64,000 bases of DNA from Cantharellus purpuraceus (lineage: Eukaryota > Basidiomycota > Agaricomycetes > Cantharellales > Hydnaceae): positions 1-64,000 of the forward strand of contig JALBUN010000022.1 in NCBI GenBank assembly GCA_025174535.1, read 5' to 3'. This document shows positions 21,600-32,028 of this stretch, in pieces; position 1 is the stretch's first letter; each line of letters begins with the position of its first letter. The notes beneath the pieces were generated by a model that had not been told where the DNA came from, made no database searches, and saw nothing but the letters and a program-made list of their open reading frames with translations. A program made the position numbers and the translations under genes.

Positions 21600-23019
21600 G
21601 AGTCAATTAATGCTTGAATAGCGGTATCGGGAATGGAGTCAGAGTAGATGAGGAGGGTAAGGGAGTCGGAGTGGGAAAGAGTGGATGCATTCAGGTGGAC
21701 CTCGTTTGTCGTACGGGGAGTACCAATGCAGCCCTCAGCCTGTACGGAGGCTATAGGACTGCTTACTATTTTTTTGGGTCCATCGCTTTTGTGTCAGACT
21801 TGTCTGTCGTGGCATTGGTGGCATGGCCCTTTGCCTTCGCTGTGGATGAGGTTGCCTTGTTGCAATCCTTGGCTTGGTGGCCAGGCTTTCCACAGAAAAG
21901 ACAGAGGTTGTTGTCCATGCAGCGCTGGCATTCCTGCTGGGTAAGTTTTCTGTCCTTCCCCAGCTTGGTGGAGAGGTCCAGAGTACTCTTGCGAGCTCTG
22001 GAGTTATTGCTGGTGCTGGAATTGTTCTGACCGGAACCGGAAGCAGCAGCATTACCAGTGTTTGACTTCTGGCCTGAGTTGGTGGTGGTCCTCTTATTGG
22101 ACCCCTTGTTGGACTTAGGGGTCTTGTCCGATGATTTGTCCAATTTGTTGTTGGCTGAATTTTTGTGGGAGACCTTGGATTGATGTTCCCAATAATGGGC
22201 GTCGATGGATTGGGTGAGCTTGTGGAGGTTAACCAAAGTATCCGGCTTACCGACGCGTGATATCTTGTCCTTGATGCAGGATGGGAGTCCAACGTAAAAT
22301 TGGCGTCAGAGTGCGGCATCGCCCCATTGGACTTTCAGGGCTAGCTGCTGGAAACTCACAATGTATTTCGCGATTTTGTGATTTTCCTTCATCCAAAGTT
22401 GATCAAGTTCGTTCTTGGCATCGGCCTCGGGGTTGTAAGGACCGAAATTGGTCCGAAGTTCAGAGATGAAATTGGAGTAGTCTTCTGACCATATTGGGTC
22501 ATTGGAGTTGTCCATGAGCGCTGGCTCAAGGTAGTCCAGTGCAGTGCCCTTGAGATAGGACATGGCGAAGGTGACCTTCGCCCAATCGGATGTGAATGTG
22601 TTGGAGTGGTCATGGAAATTCAACCGGCATTGCACCAAGAACGGCTGGAGCTTTCGCAGATCGGAGCCATCAAAGGGGTTGGGTTCTCAGACCTTGGTCC
22701 AGGACTTAGGAGCTTGTGGGTTACAGATGCTGCTGGTGAGCAGGGAGATGGCTTGCACCAGATTTGGAGAGGGCGGGGTGTCGTCTTCTTCATTGATGGC
22801 CTCTATGTGGTCTGTTGGTTCTTCGACGACCTCGGGGATGGTGTCGATGCTGGGAGCAGGCACCTCAACGGTTCGTGCGTGTTCGGAATTGGTGGTGGAT
22901 CGTGGCATTGGTAGGAGTGAGTATGGCAGTTTGAATATACTGTTATGCACTAGGTCCGATTGGGGGTCAGAGATTGGGTTGGAGGTTGGGTTGGAGGTTT
23001 TGTCGGAGTCGGAGCACAT
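21600..23019 (-). pseudogene. Gypsy C1 gag with CCHC zinc knuckle
   Basis: Start at 23,019 (MCSDSDKTSNPTSNPISD), 38 bp inside the 5' LTR. The middle contains WAKVTFAMSYLKGTALDYLE, typical of the retrotransposon gag fold. A basic/Ser-Asn-rich stretch and the CCHC knuckle CLFCGKPGHQAKDC follow near 21,890. At least two stops interrupt it, after SWTKV and after QWGDAAL (TGA). Nucleocapsid and particle role by family. The same N-terminal sequence recurs at 49,844. Confidence 0.8.
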
Positions 23020-23057
23020 CGTGGGGGTCAGAACGGACCTGGCTTCAGCTTATGTGC

Positions 23058-24036
23058 TGTGCCCTCACTAATACCGGTGTCTGAGATGTCGGAGATGGAG
23101 TATGACTTAGAGAGTTAGGATTGGACTTAGACGCTTATTCAGAAATACAACAAATACGTATGTACAACCTATTTTCCTCAAATTTTATACAATACACTTC
23201 AATTCAAACTTATTTTCATATTTCAACATGATTCTCAAATTTTACACAATATACCAGATTAAAACATATTGTGATATTTTGGCATAATTCTCAAAAATAA
23301 TTGTTTTTTCCCCATTTAGTGGTGGCAACTCTCTTGAAGGAACATCCAAATATCATTGATTCTTTCTTATACAATACTTGTAACATAATTTGAACTATCT
23401 TTAATCCCCACCTGGTATTTGTATATCTAAATACCCTATATAATACCAATTATATTCATATATACATTCCTATTATATCCATGTAAATAATTATGTTCAT
23501 CTCAACCAAATATCTTATCTTTTAAAGTTTATTAAAATATAGAATATATGTTTATATTTATGAAAATTTCACACATCCGAAATCTTTTAAGATATCCAAA
23601 TTGTAACTCCCTGGCTTTATGTATCATTGAAATCCTGATGTATATCTCCTATACATCAGAATATTGTATACTGACATGATTCCGAACAAGCGTCTTAGGA
23701 ACTAGGCGTGATTTGATATTTGAACTGGGAATGAAGTCCCCAGTTGGGCAACTTAAATACATATTGGAAATCTAATAATAATTACTCCGGTGATGGGTCT
23801 CTGAGGCCGACTGGCCTTACATGAGTATGTCTGAGTCCGATGGGGATGGATGTCCAGGTTCCTATGGTGATGCTGATGCATCAATCGGAACTGGAGATGG
23901 ATGGGCAGAATCGGCGGCGGCAATTGGACAGGTAGATGGAGACGTGGTGGTTTCCAAATGGAGTATAGATTTCATGTGCGTGGGGATCTGAGTGGATCAG
24001 ACAGGGATCTGGGCGTTAATGAATATAGTCATAACA
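23058..24036 (-). repeat. Gypsy C1 5' LTR, interrupted by M3
   Basis: 411 bp net of M3 and its 3-bp duplication. It differs from the 3' LTR at many sites, mostly C/T or G/A changes at or near CpG, so the element is old or rapidly mutated. Confidence 0.8.
23130..23694 (+). mobile_element. Inverted-repeat element M3
   Basis: 565 bp, nearly identical to M1, same ends. Flanked by TTA (23,127-23,129; 23,695-23,697), splitting GGACTTA/GGAACTAG of the LTR, as confirmed by the uninterrupted sequence at 11,855. Confidence 0.8.
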
Positions 24037-24621
24037 ACATCTCAGGTGATGATCTCCATGGAAGATAGTGCCCTGAGAGGCTGTGGTTGTCAAGTTACAG
24101 AATATTTATTGATCAGAGACATCTGAGCTTGAATTCAGGCCAAATGCCTGGTCCAAAGGTGGAGAGCTGACTGTGTGAAGGTTTGTGGGCACCTATGGGT
24201 CCACAACTGTAGCATGGCAGAATAAGAGCATTCTGGGCCAAGTTCTGCATGGAATATTCCTGAAAAAAGATGGAAAAATAGAGAATATTTGAATAAGTCC
24301 ATCCCAGGTACAAGCACCAAATATATGCTGATATTTAGGAATGGAAAGGCAAAGTATAGCACATTGGTGGTGCATAAATAGGATTTGATAGGGAAAAGGT
24401 GGTTCCCATACACCATCAGCCTTGGGGACCCAAGTAATTATTATTAGATTATGTATTTAAGTTGCCGAACTGGGGACCTCATTCCCCAGTTTGAATATCA
24501 CATCATGCCTAGCTCCTAAGTCTGATCTGAACTGTCTAAATCATACTCCATCTCCAAAATCTCGGACAAAGGTATTAGTGAGGGTGCAGCATATAAGCTG
24601 AAGCCAAGTCCATTCTGACCC

Positions 24622-25941
24622 TGTTGGGGTATATGCAGTTCTAAACTACTTCAAATAAGGACTATTATTTAGTAGTTTAAAGGTATTTCAAATGTTCTAT
24701 TGAATGTACTTATATTTCGCTTTTTTGTGTATTTGAGCCCACAAGTGTACACAAGGGGTCAGTTGCTGATATAATCTGTCATTCAACTCCGACAAGCACT
24801 CACGTGTGAGCAAATGATGCGTGTATTACATAATCATCAGAGTTCATGCACTTCAGCCAAAAGCGGCCACAGAAGGTTCTGACACCTTCCTGGACCTTCC
24901 ACAAGGTTCCCTGGCCTTCTCTTTCCTTCCAGGGGCTTCCCTAAGTGCCAGGAATGTTCTCTGATTAGTTTCATAAGCTAGATAGTCCATGTATATAAAA
25001 AGGGCTGCAACAGCAGTGCAAAAATAAGATCTTTTTACCACACACACACAGCAGTGTCTACTCAAGCATTGAGTAATCATCACATAGGCATCACGCTTAT
25101 ATCAGCTACTCTTAGTGTATATTAACTTTGATTGACTCTTGGAGAAGCCAGAAGTTATTATATTACAAGTGCAGCAGGCTCTAATATTAATCAAATTCAG
25201 AGAAGAGGTTAATATGGAGTAACTGATTAGTAATTAACACACTACAAGCCCACTTGGAGCAGTAACTTGAAGTGTATTAATTGTTGCCACAGGAAGTGAA
25301 GCAATAGAGATTTTTATGCTTGTTACGTGTAGTTCACGCTTTACTGCTGATGCAATGTAAAGTCAAGATTGACAGGTGTTCAAGGGTTCAGATACTTCAA
25401 AGGGGGAAGTAACCTAGTGCCTTAGGACCGCAGGTTGAGTGGATTAAAGCCAACAATAATCCCTTCAACGTAAAAAAATAGATACACACTTGAACACTTC
25501 CTTCTGAACAAGCGTATTCACTGTACGTGTTTATCCATGATAGAATCAACAGTCAAGGGATATTAATCTCATCTCAAAGAGGTGAGTTAATAGACTGTGT
25601 TGTTGATTTATTTAAATGCCCACAATTGAACCAACCGATCAATAGCAAAGTACGTGTTACCTGACTAACCTCAGAGTCTCAATTAAGCGTGCAAGATTCT
25701 TGATTATAACCAATAGCCCAATACGTGATAATTTGACTAACCTCAGAGTCTCAATTACACGTGTAAGGTTCTTGATCAATGACTTGATTGTGTTTGTTCA
25801 CCGGAGTATAATTTCTTAATTGGGTTCTCCGTTAAAATAGTTTCAAGCTTATTGCTAGCCTTGAAAGGTCATACATCCTTGGGCTAAACTTAGATTGTGA
25901 TTAACACCACAGTTTAGGTTGAAGTTCATGGTTCCAAAACA
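24622..25941 (+). mobile_element. LTR D1, with an inverted internal segment
   Basis: TGTTGGGGTATATG...GGTTCCAAAACA, 1,320 bp. No target duplication (GACCC left, CATTC right), so at least one flank was lost or rearranged. Compared with D2, the part from about 25,281 to 25,775 is reverse-complemented, while both outer parts are collinear. Contains TATATAAAAA near 24,992. Confidence 0.75.
24872..24910 (+). promoter_or_regulatory. Heat-shock-like 5-bp-phased TTC/GAA array in LTR D1
   Basis: GAA, TTC, ACA, TTC, GGA, TTC, CAA, TTC recur at 5-bp steps: one perfect GAAnnTTC pair plus phased TTC units. It is about 85 bp upstream of TATATAAAAA. Same array in D2 at 45,907-45,946. Confidence 0.45.
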
Positions 25942-26567
25942 CATTCTTCGATCTCTTCTGGTTTGCATGTAATCATCCTGATTGTTTGCACAATTGGATG
26001 CCAGGATTCTGGTACATTCCTGAGTAAAGTGGCCACATGAGTGGAGTCGGGTATCATTTCACCCATCCGTTTCAATTGATTCCTGTATTCCTTCATGACA
26101 GTGATATATGTGATAACAGACTGGCCTTCAATCATGTGGTAATTTTTGTATTTCATCCTGATTATACTGATTTTGCTTGGATCAGTAGATTTGAATTTCC
26201 TGATGAGTATGTTCCATGCTTCGCTTGCAATGTCGTTATCATCAATTGCAGTCTGGAGTTCAGGTGAGATACAGAGCAGAATTTGGTTATATGTGACATT
26301 GTTACAATCATTCCATTCATTGATGAGATGTGATAGTGGTGTGGTGCTGATATATGGAATGTTATCAGTCATAGTAACTGCTTGGTCCATGAGCGAAGGT
26401 AGAATATCAGTACCGAGAATGATAGCATATAAGCCATGATCTCTCACCATGGCTAAAAGTTCCCTTTTCAAGGAAATTCAGTTGTCTTGACCCAATTTGG
26501 GTTTGAGACCTCGAAATTTGTGTACATCATGTTTCGGGTGAGAAGTAGTGAACGCAACTTGAGTCAT
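25942..26567 (-). pseudogene. Copia-type gag, truncated by LTR D1
   Basis: Start ATG at 26,567. The frame reads MTQVAFTTSHPKHDVHKF, one TGA, then LKRELLAMVRDHGLYAIILG and SEAWNILIRKFKSTDPSKIS, ending at the D1 junction in PEEIEECVL. The pattern (N-terminal KRELLA, middle AWxxLxxKF) is that of Ty1/Copia gag in basidiomycetes. No pol remains. The stop sits where a Trp codon is usual (N-x-x-SLKREL). Confidence 0.75.
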
Positions 26568-27019
26568 GGTAGATCGATGAGACTCTTAATCTGTTGTAAG
26601 ATTAAGTGGATGGATAGCAGACAGTAGAATAAGAGCATAGAATTCCAATATATAATTGGAATCTTAGAGATAAAAGGCAGTGAGTCAGAGAGAAAAGTAC
26701 AACTGTGTTTGACTGGAGAACTGTGTATTAGTAGAACACATACTTATACATATGAGAATGACCTTGGTGTCCGGATCATGAACATGATGTCAGAATTACA
26801 TATACACAAGTAAATGCTTAGCATATTCATTCACTACTCCTGAATGTAAACAGTGATTGGATATACAGATGGATGTTTGTGTGGACAACAGTAACATGAC
26901 TGCATCTTGTGAGATGTTTGGATATGGTCCAGCAATATCAAGTTTGAGATGTATATTAATATGATCTGGTGGTATGGAGCCTGAGTTGAGTGATCAGCAG
27001 GTGAGTACATTTCTCAACA
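26568..27019. other. Probable Copia 5' LTR and leader (minus sense), boundaries unclear
   Basis: Directly upstream of the Copia gag in minus sense. A possible LTR end, ACAACA, lies at 26,592. No second LTR is available to fix the start. No coding sequence. Confidence 0.35.
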
Positions 27020-27464
27020 AGTTTGACTTGTCAAGAAAGTGCTTGTCAAGAAGCTAGCAACCAAGAAGTTAATGGGGCAAATCTTAGTTGATATACGAAC
27101 TACTGTAATAGACAGAGAGTAGCCTATATAAGTATGTGGAGAATTGAATGATGAAGCTAAAAGCGATAAGACAATAAGATGGATATGGAGTACAACATGG
27201 AAAGGAGTTTGGAGTTTGGACCCAAGTCCAAACTATACTAAGCAATATAAAAGAAGAAGGTTTGTTGTAACCCATAAGAAGAAACTACTTATAAGGAGAA
27301 CAATAATGGAGTTTGGGGTTGATGGAGGTGGAGTTGACAGAGAATGGAGATGAAGGAGATGTAGATGGAGATGGAGATCCAGAGATTGGACTTGGTGTTA
27401 CAGGATGTAACAATCCCTTTGCAAGCATAAGTGTGGCCAAACTCAAGCAGTTGCTCCTGGCCTG

Positions 27465-29107
27465 ATGGAAAGAGGAGGAGGGGGAATGGAAGCAGAAGGA
27501 GGAAGAGGAGTGGAAATGGAAGGAGGAGGAAGAGGGGCAGAAACAGAAGGAGGAGGAGGAATGGAGATGAAAGGAGGAAGAGGAAGAGGAATGGAGACAG
27601 AAGGAGGAAGGAGGAAGAGGGAGAGGAATGGAGACAGAAGGAGGAAGGAGGAAGAGGAAGAGGAAGAGGAACAGAGACAGAAGGAGGAAGAAGAGGGATG
27701 GAGATGGAAGGAGGAAGAGGCAGAGGTGGAGCAAGCCCACAAGGTCAAGGAGCTGGAGGCCACAATGGAGGCTGTGAAGTTGAAGGAAGTGGAGGAGCAG
27801 GCACACAAACTAGAGACCACCATGGAGGTAGAGGAGGAGGTGACTGGGGTGGAGGTGACTAGTCACCCAGGGAGTCCAAGTGTGCCAATGCAGACACAGA
27901 CCCCTGAGGTCACCATTATTTCAATTACATGGACAGAGCCATCCTGTCTGACACCTGCTCCACCGGCATGCTCACCAGTGCATTCATGGCCACAGCTGTT
28001 GTTCATGGTGGGTGCAGCTGAAGAGGATGACACAGCAGAGGTGGAGAAGGAAGAGATGGAGGTGGATCTGAATGCAGATCAGGATGTGGATGTGGAGCCA
28101 GAGGTGGAGGTGGAGCCTGAAGCAGACACAGAGCCTGACCCACCCTCAAATTGCTATCAGGAAATGGCCTGGGTGGAGGTGATTGAAGACTGTGTGGAGC
28201 TGTATGCTGCTACAACAAAGAAGAACCTTGAGGTCACAGTCTTCTCATTGGAGGCATATCTGAGTGAGGCTACAGCAAAGCATGAGGAGGAGTGGAGAGT
28301 GATATGGCATAAGGCAGAAGACCAGTTAATAGCAACTTGTAAAAAGGAGTCACATGTTGCCAGGTCAGCAATCAAGCTTCATAAGTGTGAGATGAAGAGG
28401 GCCATGGTGGAGCAACAGGACAAGGAGGAGGAGAGGGAGGATTTGGAGGCCACATTGAAAAGGAGTGGGCCACTCAAGGCTCCAGCTCTGGCAGAGCCAT
28501 TTGGCAGACCTGGTGTCATATGTGACTTGTGTTGCAATGTGGGTGTTCAGTGTATATGGCCCACTGGCCTAACCCGGTGACTTCAATCCTGCAACCGGTG
28601 TTGGGGTCAGAAGGAGGGTGTAGGATTGATGGAAAATTCAATCCTCAGAGCTGAAGCATGAAGCCCTGGCCAGTGGCACAAGGAGAGGCAGAGAAGGAGT
28701 CAGGGGAATGCCCAAAGAAAAGATGGTGGACAGAGAGGGGTGCCATTGCAGCTGGGGGAAGTGGTGTCAGATCAGAAGGGGTGATGACCAGTGCAGGTAC
28801 AGGGTGTGTTACAGTGCCCAACAGCACTGTCGGTCAGCTTATAAAGCTGGTCAGTCTGCAGTTGGAGTACCTTCAGCAGACTGAGGGGTTGCTGGTAGAC
28901 TTAGTGAAGTCCATGAAGTGGAGAGAGGTCCTTGAAGGGTGGCAGACTGCAGAGCTGTGCTGATTGCATAAGCATTTCGCCCCTATGGACATTGATTCAG
29001 ATATGGGGGATGAGAAGGACTGGGTGTTGGATGTGGAGGATGATAGTGAGTTGGAGATGGAAGCTGGGGTGGGTAAGGGGAAAGGGAAAAGGAAGCAGAA
29101 TGTATGA
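27465..29107 (+). pseudogene. Antisense accessory ORF 2 (degenerate copy)
   Basis: A 371-codon open stretch (27,465-28,580) matches antisense ORF 1 from the charged repeat region through PFGRPGVICDLC. A TGA follows WPTGLTR, and a second frame (28,658-28,963) continues the homology (SVPNSTVGQLIKLV; WREVLEGW), then a third frame to 29,107 (DSDMGDEKDWVLDVE; KGKGKRKQNV). Some cluster cysteines remain (CDLC, CNRC). The conserved core ELYAATTKKNLEVTVFSL is retained. Lesions are mainly TGA from CGA-like codons and small frameshifts. The start region has ATA where ORF 1's upstream frame has ATG. Confidence 0.75.
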
Positions 29108-29289
29108 CTTGTAAAAATAAAATGGATTTGAACATAATTTTTGAGCAGCTAAAGAAGTAATGAGAGTGACTTGTAATTTTGAAGATGAAGTTTGGATTGG
29201 GATGGTGTTTTTGGAGCTCAGGTTGACTTGTGTTTTGTTCTGTAAATGTAATATAATGAATGATGCAAAATAATAGGATTGGAGTTGAT

Positions 29290-30118
29290 TATATCTTCAA
29301 GATTCATAAGAGGACCTGGTTTATTTGGATAAACAGAATGGAAATCAGAAATGGATTTGGATGTGTGATTGAGTTTGGATGCAGAGATCCATGAAGATTC
29401 TTCATCCATGCCTTCATATCCAGTCCACTTGACTAGGTACTGGAGTTTACACTTGTATCAATGATTGATCTTTGAGTTGAGAATCTTGGATATCTCATAT
29501 TCATTGTCTCCTTCAATGATGATTGGAGGAGGTGGAGATTGGGTGCAACCAGGAATCTCATTCGTGGTAGTAGGTTCAAGCATTGATATGTGGAACACCA
29601 GATGAACTGCTCAGAAGTGGTCAGGAAGCTGGAGGGTGAAGGACCAACATGGGCAATGACCTCATAAGGACCTAAAAATTTCTTGGAGAGTTTCTTGGAT
29701 GGATGGGTGGTCCAGAAATGTTCAGCCTTGACAAATACTTTGTCTCTGATCTGCAGGTCCAGAGCTGGGGTGTGGTGTCAGTCTGCAGGGACTTGGTATC
29801 ATTTCTGGGCATTGGAGATGGCTTGGAGATGTTGGTGTAGTTGGTCAAGGTTAGTCAAATTGGCGGGCTTTGGTAGAGGTGAGTTCCTTCTCAGGGTGAA
29901 TGGAGATGTTCAGGTGGTAGCCTTTGTTAGCAAAAAAGGGTGAGATGCCAGTAGTCACATTTGGAGCATTGTTGTAGGCAAACTCTGTGATTGGAAGTAG
30001 ATCAGCCCAGTTGTCTTGTTGATAGTTACAATAGACTTGGAGATATTGTTCCAGGGACTGATTCATATGTTCCATTTGCCCATCTCCTTTGGGATGATAA
30101 CCTGAGGTGAGGTGGCAC
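29290..30118 (-). pseudogene. Gypsy E1 chromodomain and integrase C-terminal fragment
   Basis: Integrase part: HLTSGYHPKGDGQMEHMNQS, LEQYLQVYCNYQQDNWADLL and GISPFFANKGYHLNIS. Chromodomain: KLQYLVKWTGYEGMDEESSW, preceded by a TGA where C1 has Gln (KINH-stop-YKC versus KIDHQYKC). C1 has a stop where this copy reads EHMNQS, so lesions are independent. Confidence 0.8.
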
Positions 30119-30123
30119 TCCAA

Positions 30124-30504
30124 GAACATGATTTTGATCAAAGCCAACCAACATCTATTCATTCTGACAATTTAGGAGCTATAACACTATCACATGACTC
30201 AACTTACCATGCCTGAACAAAGCATATCAACATTGCATATCATTTCATCCATAAGAAAGTGACATCTAATGAAGCAACACTTACTTATGTCCAATTAAAG
30301 GAGAACCCCACAGATATCATGATGAAAGGGTTGGAATTACACAGGCATGTGTACCTGTGCGAGAAGTTAGGAATGGAGACTCCACAAATTGAGGAGGCAT
30401 GTTGGGCAAATAGTATGAGTGGTGATGACATAGAGGCAATGGACAATGGGATAGATGAAGACTATAATTGTGACGCTCAGGACAATGATGCACAATTCTC
30501 GTAG
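30124..30504 (+). pseudogene. Copia RNase H C-terminal fragment
   Basis: The frame reads HSDNLGAITLSHDSTYHA, one TGA, TKHINIAYHFIHKKVTS, then QLKENPTDIMMKGLELHRH. The DN..AI, H-x-R-x-KHI and N-x-TD-x-x-K motifs are those of the Copia RNase H end. The TGA replaces the Arg of ARTKHI. GAGGAGGCA followed by TGTTGGGCAAATAG (30,390-30,412) could be the polypurine tract and 3' LTR start. A TATA-like TATAAAAGGG lies at 30,599. Confidence 0.7.
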
Positions 30505-30849
30505 TCTCCACAATAGGACAGTCACGCGGGCAGTCACATGATCTGAACAATGTATCATGTCGGACAATAGGTAGATTTTTTGAGTACGTCCTTCCTGTAT
30601 AAAAGGGAACGGTAGTAACTATGAAAATAACAACCTTTTACCTCTACTTCGATCAACATTCTGCATGTACATACAATGGTGCCTATAATACTTGTAGACA
30701 TTACAGGATATGTAGTGGCATTCAACCGCTGACAAGATCACAGCACTTTTGCTGATGTGCACTGAGCATTTAAAGAACAAGAAGAACCCGCAACTGTTAC
30801 CTCAAAAAAGCGCTATAAGCCCAGCAGATGTCAAGTAAAGTGAATTGCA

Positions 30850-31428
30850 TGTATCATATTTATCACACACTCCTGTCCACCCACCAGGTCTGTTCTTGCT
30901 GCAGTGTTATGTACATGAGAAACTGTGGGGATTGGGAAGGGGGCAGGGATGGGGGCGGTGGGGTGGCCGGCGCCGGAAGGAGGCAATGGGGTGGTGGCAT
31001 CGGTTGACTGGCAGTCCGATCTGGTCAGATAGATCACCTGTAATTCGATGCTAGCAGTACAATGATATGATGCAATTGGCTCACTACGAAAGAGTCCGAT
31101 GTACAGTTCTAATCAGATACACACCGAGTCAATCCAAAACCCATATGGCATAGTCCAGATTTTGGGACTTGCGCGGATGTCATCGGACGTAGCTTAAGGG
31201 TCCGATGGCATCCCGTGGAATCTTGAGTAATCCGAGCGGGTTTTCACTGGGGCGTTCAGCATCTTAATGGTTTTACGGAATCCATACGTCCCATTCGGTA
31301 CTTCTCCAGTCAGCATGCTTTCAATCCGGAAGCCTGTCATGTAGCTAGCTTCTAACGGGATCAATTACATATTGAGTCTGCACCACAGAATTATCGTGGA
31401 GATATGCTTGATTAGGATTATGGTAGTT
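30850..31428. other. Intergenic, no gene seen
   Basis: Contains a G-rich tract (30,925-30,975). No coding frame with recognisable content. It marks the return to higher-CpG, gene-bearing sequence. Confidence 0.4.
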
Positions 31429-31528
31429 GATCAATGGTGTGATGTGTCAAGCTCTAATATATAAGAGCAGAATCACTAAAGAAGCCCTCACCTACAGTCA
31501 TCTCAGTGCCATTCAACATCTCGCTATC

Positions 31529-31864
31529 ATGACGTTCAACGTTTGTCTCTTTCAGTTGCACGTTCAACTATTGTTAGCAAGTCTCATTCCCATCAAGGCA
31601 GGGGACACCGTCCAAGTGTGGTACAATTCTGAATGGATCTTGGGGACATTCCTCAAAGTGTCAGTAAAAACTTATACAATAACCAGAGGTCCAAAGAAGG
31701 GAAAGGTTTGCGCTTTTCGCATATACATGCTTGAAATACACATGTTTAACATGTCTCCAATATCGTAGAGAGAGACGCGACCCAATGGCTACACGGTGTT
31801 GATAGATATTAATGGCCGGCCAGACACTATAACTGTCGACCTTCGCGACGTTGCAGAAGCTTGA
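31529..31864 (+). CDS. Small two-exon protein of unknown function (about 90 aa)
   Basis: Exon 1 is 31,529-31,705 and exon 2 is 31,769-31,864, joined by a 63-bp intron (GTTTGC...TCGTAG); both exons are in phase 0. The body reads KAGDTVQVWYNSEWILGTFL, TYTITRGPKKGK, then RETRPNGYTVLIDINGRPDT and VDLRDVAEA-stop. The alternating hydrophobic pattern suggests a small beta-barrel-like domain. Without the intron the frame stops at 31,768 with unrelated residues, so the spliced reading is preferred. The start is uncertain: ATG at 31,427 is also in frame, and the hydrophobic N-terminus may be misassigned. Converges with the kinase gene 165 bp away. No family recognised. Confidence 0.55.
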
Positions 31865-32028
31865 TGGGATAGCACTGTATCAGCTGAATAGGGCTCACTA
31901 TTAATGTGGGAATTCCTCAACATGCTGACTTCCAGAGCATTTGTGATGTGATGTACTATAATTCGTGACATTATATTCAAGGCAAGGGGTGTCGATGCAC
32001 GATTGATGTCTCATATCGGCTTGAGCTT

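Larger units (their letters stand above)
11794..24036 (-). mobile_element. Gypsy C1: chromodomain Ty3/Gypsy retrotransposon with nested insertions
   Basis: Minus-strand element. The 5' LTR is 24,036-23,058 and the 3' LTR 13,640-11,794; each is 411 bp after removing nested elements. Internal order is gag with zinc knuckle, protease/reverse transcriptase, RNase H, integrase, chromodomain, then a roughly 1.9-kb 3' region carrying an antisense ORF. Nested inside are B2 (12,040-13,470), A2 (17,807-19,802, itself holding M1), M2 (19,942-20,502) and M3 (23,130-23,694). The net internal length is about 6.85 kb. No matching target duplication is visible; the surrounding LTR B1 lost about 265 bp. Several in-frame stops and a lost integrase catalytic Asp make it non-autonomous. 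Confidence 0.85.
9615..24412 (-). mobile_element. Solo LTR B1, split by LTR A1 and Gypsy C1
   Basis: Reverse-oriented family B LTR. The reverse of its GGTTCCAAAACA end is at 9,615 and the reverse of TGTATGGGAACC is at 24,412. A 5-bp duplication CCATC flanks it (9,610-9,614 and 24,413-24,417). Its body is in three parts: 9,615-10,021, 11,432-11,793 and 24,037-24,412. About 265 bp of LTR B is missing across the Gypsy insertion, and no duplication is seen there. Confidence 0.75.
9446..24588 (+). mobile_element. Outermost Gypsy LTR (family C), split by nested insertions
   Basis: Starts TGTTATAACTATATTCATTA at 9,446 and, after the nest, ends GTATTAGTGAGGGTGCA at 24,588. It matches the 411-bp LTRs of Gypsy C1 with internal deletions. 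It is interrupted between 9,614 and 24,413 by solo LTR B1, whose target duplication CCATC flanks the break. A short piece of Gypsy 5' internal sequence follows (24,589-24,621) before LTR D1. This is the oldest layer of the nest. Confidence 0.7.
27020..30118 (-). mobile_element. Gypsy E1: truncated chromodomain Gypsy with antisense ORF
   Basis: Minus-strand 3' end of a relative of C1. It comprises the integrase C-terminus (30,118-29,840), chromodomain (29,583-29,290), 3' region with antisense ORF 2, and part of the 3' LTR (27,412-27,020), which matches solo LTR E at 45,450-47,466 rather than LTR C. The purine tract GCAAAGGGAT abuts the LTR. Truncated on the right by a Copia fragment at about 30,119. 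CpG is far scarcer than in C1. Confidence 0.8.

Noticed and set aside
25501..25525. TTCTGAACAAGCG in LTR D1, resembling the M element terminus
   Set aside because: No second end, no duplication, and the same word is present as normal LTR sequence in D2; treated as chance.
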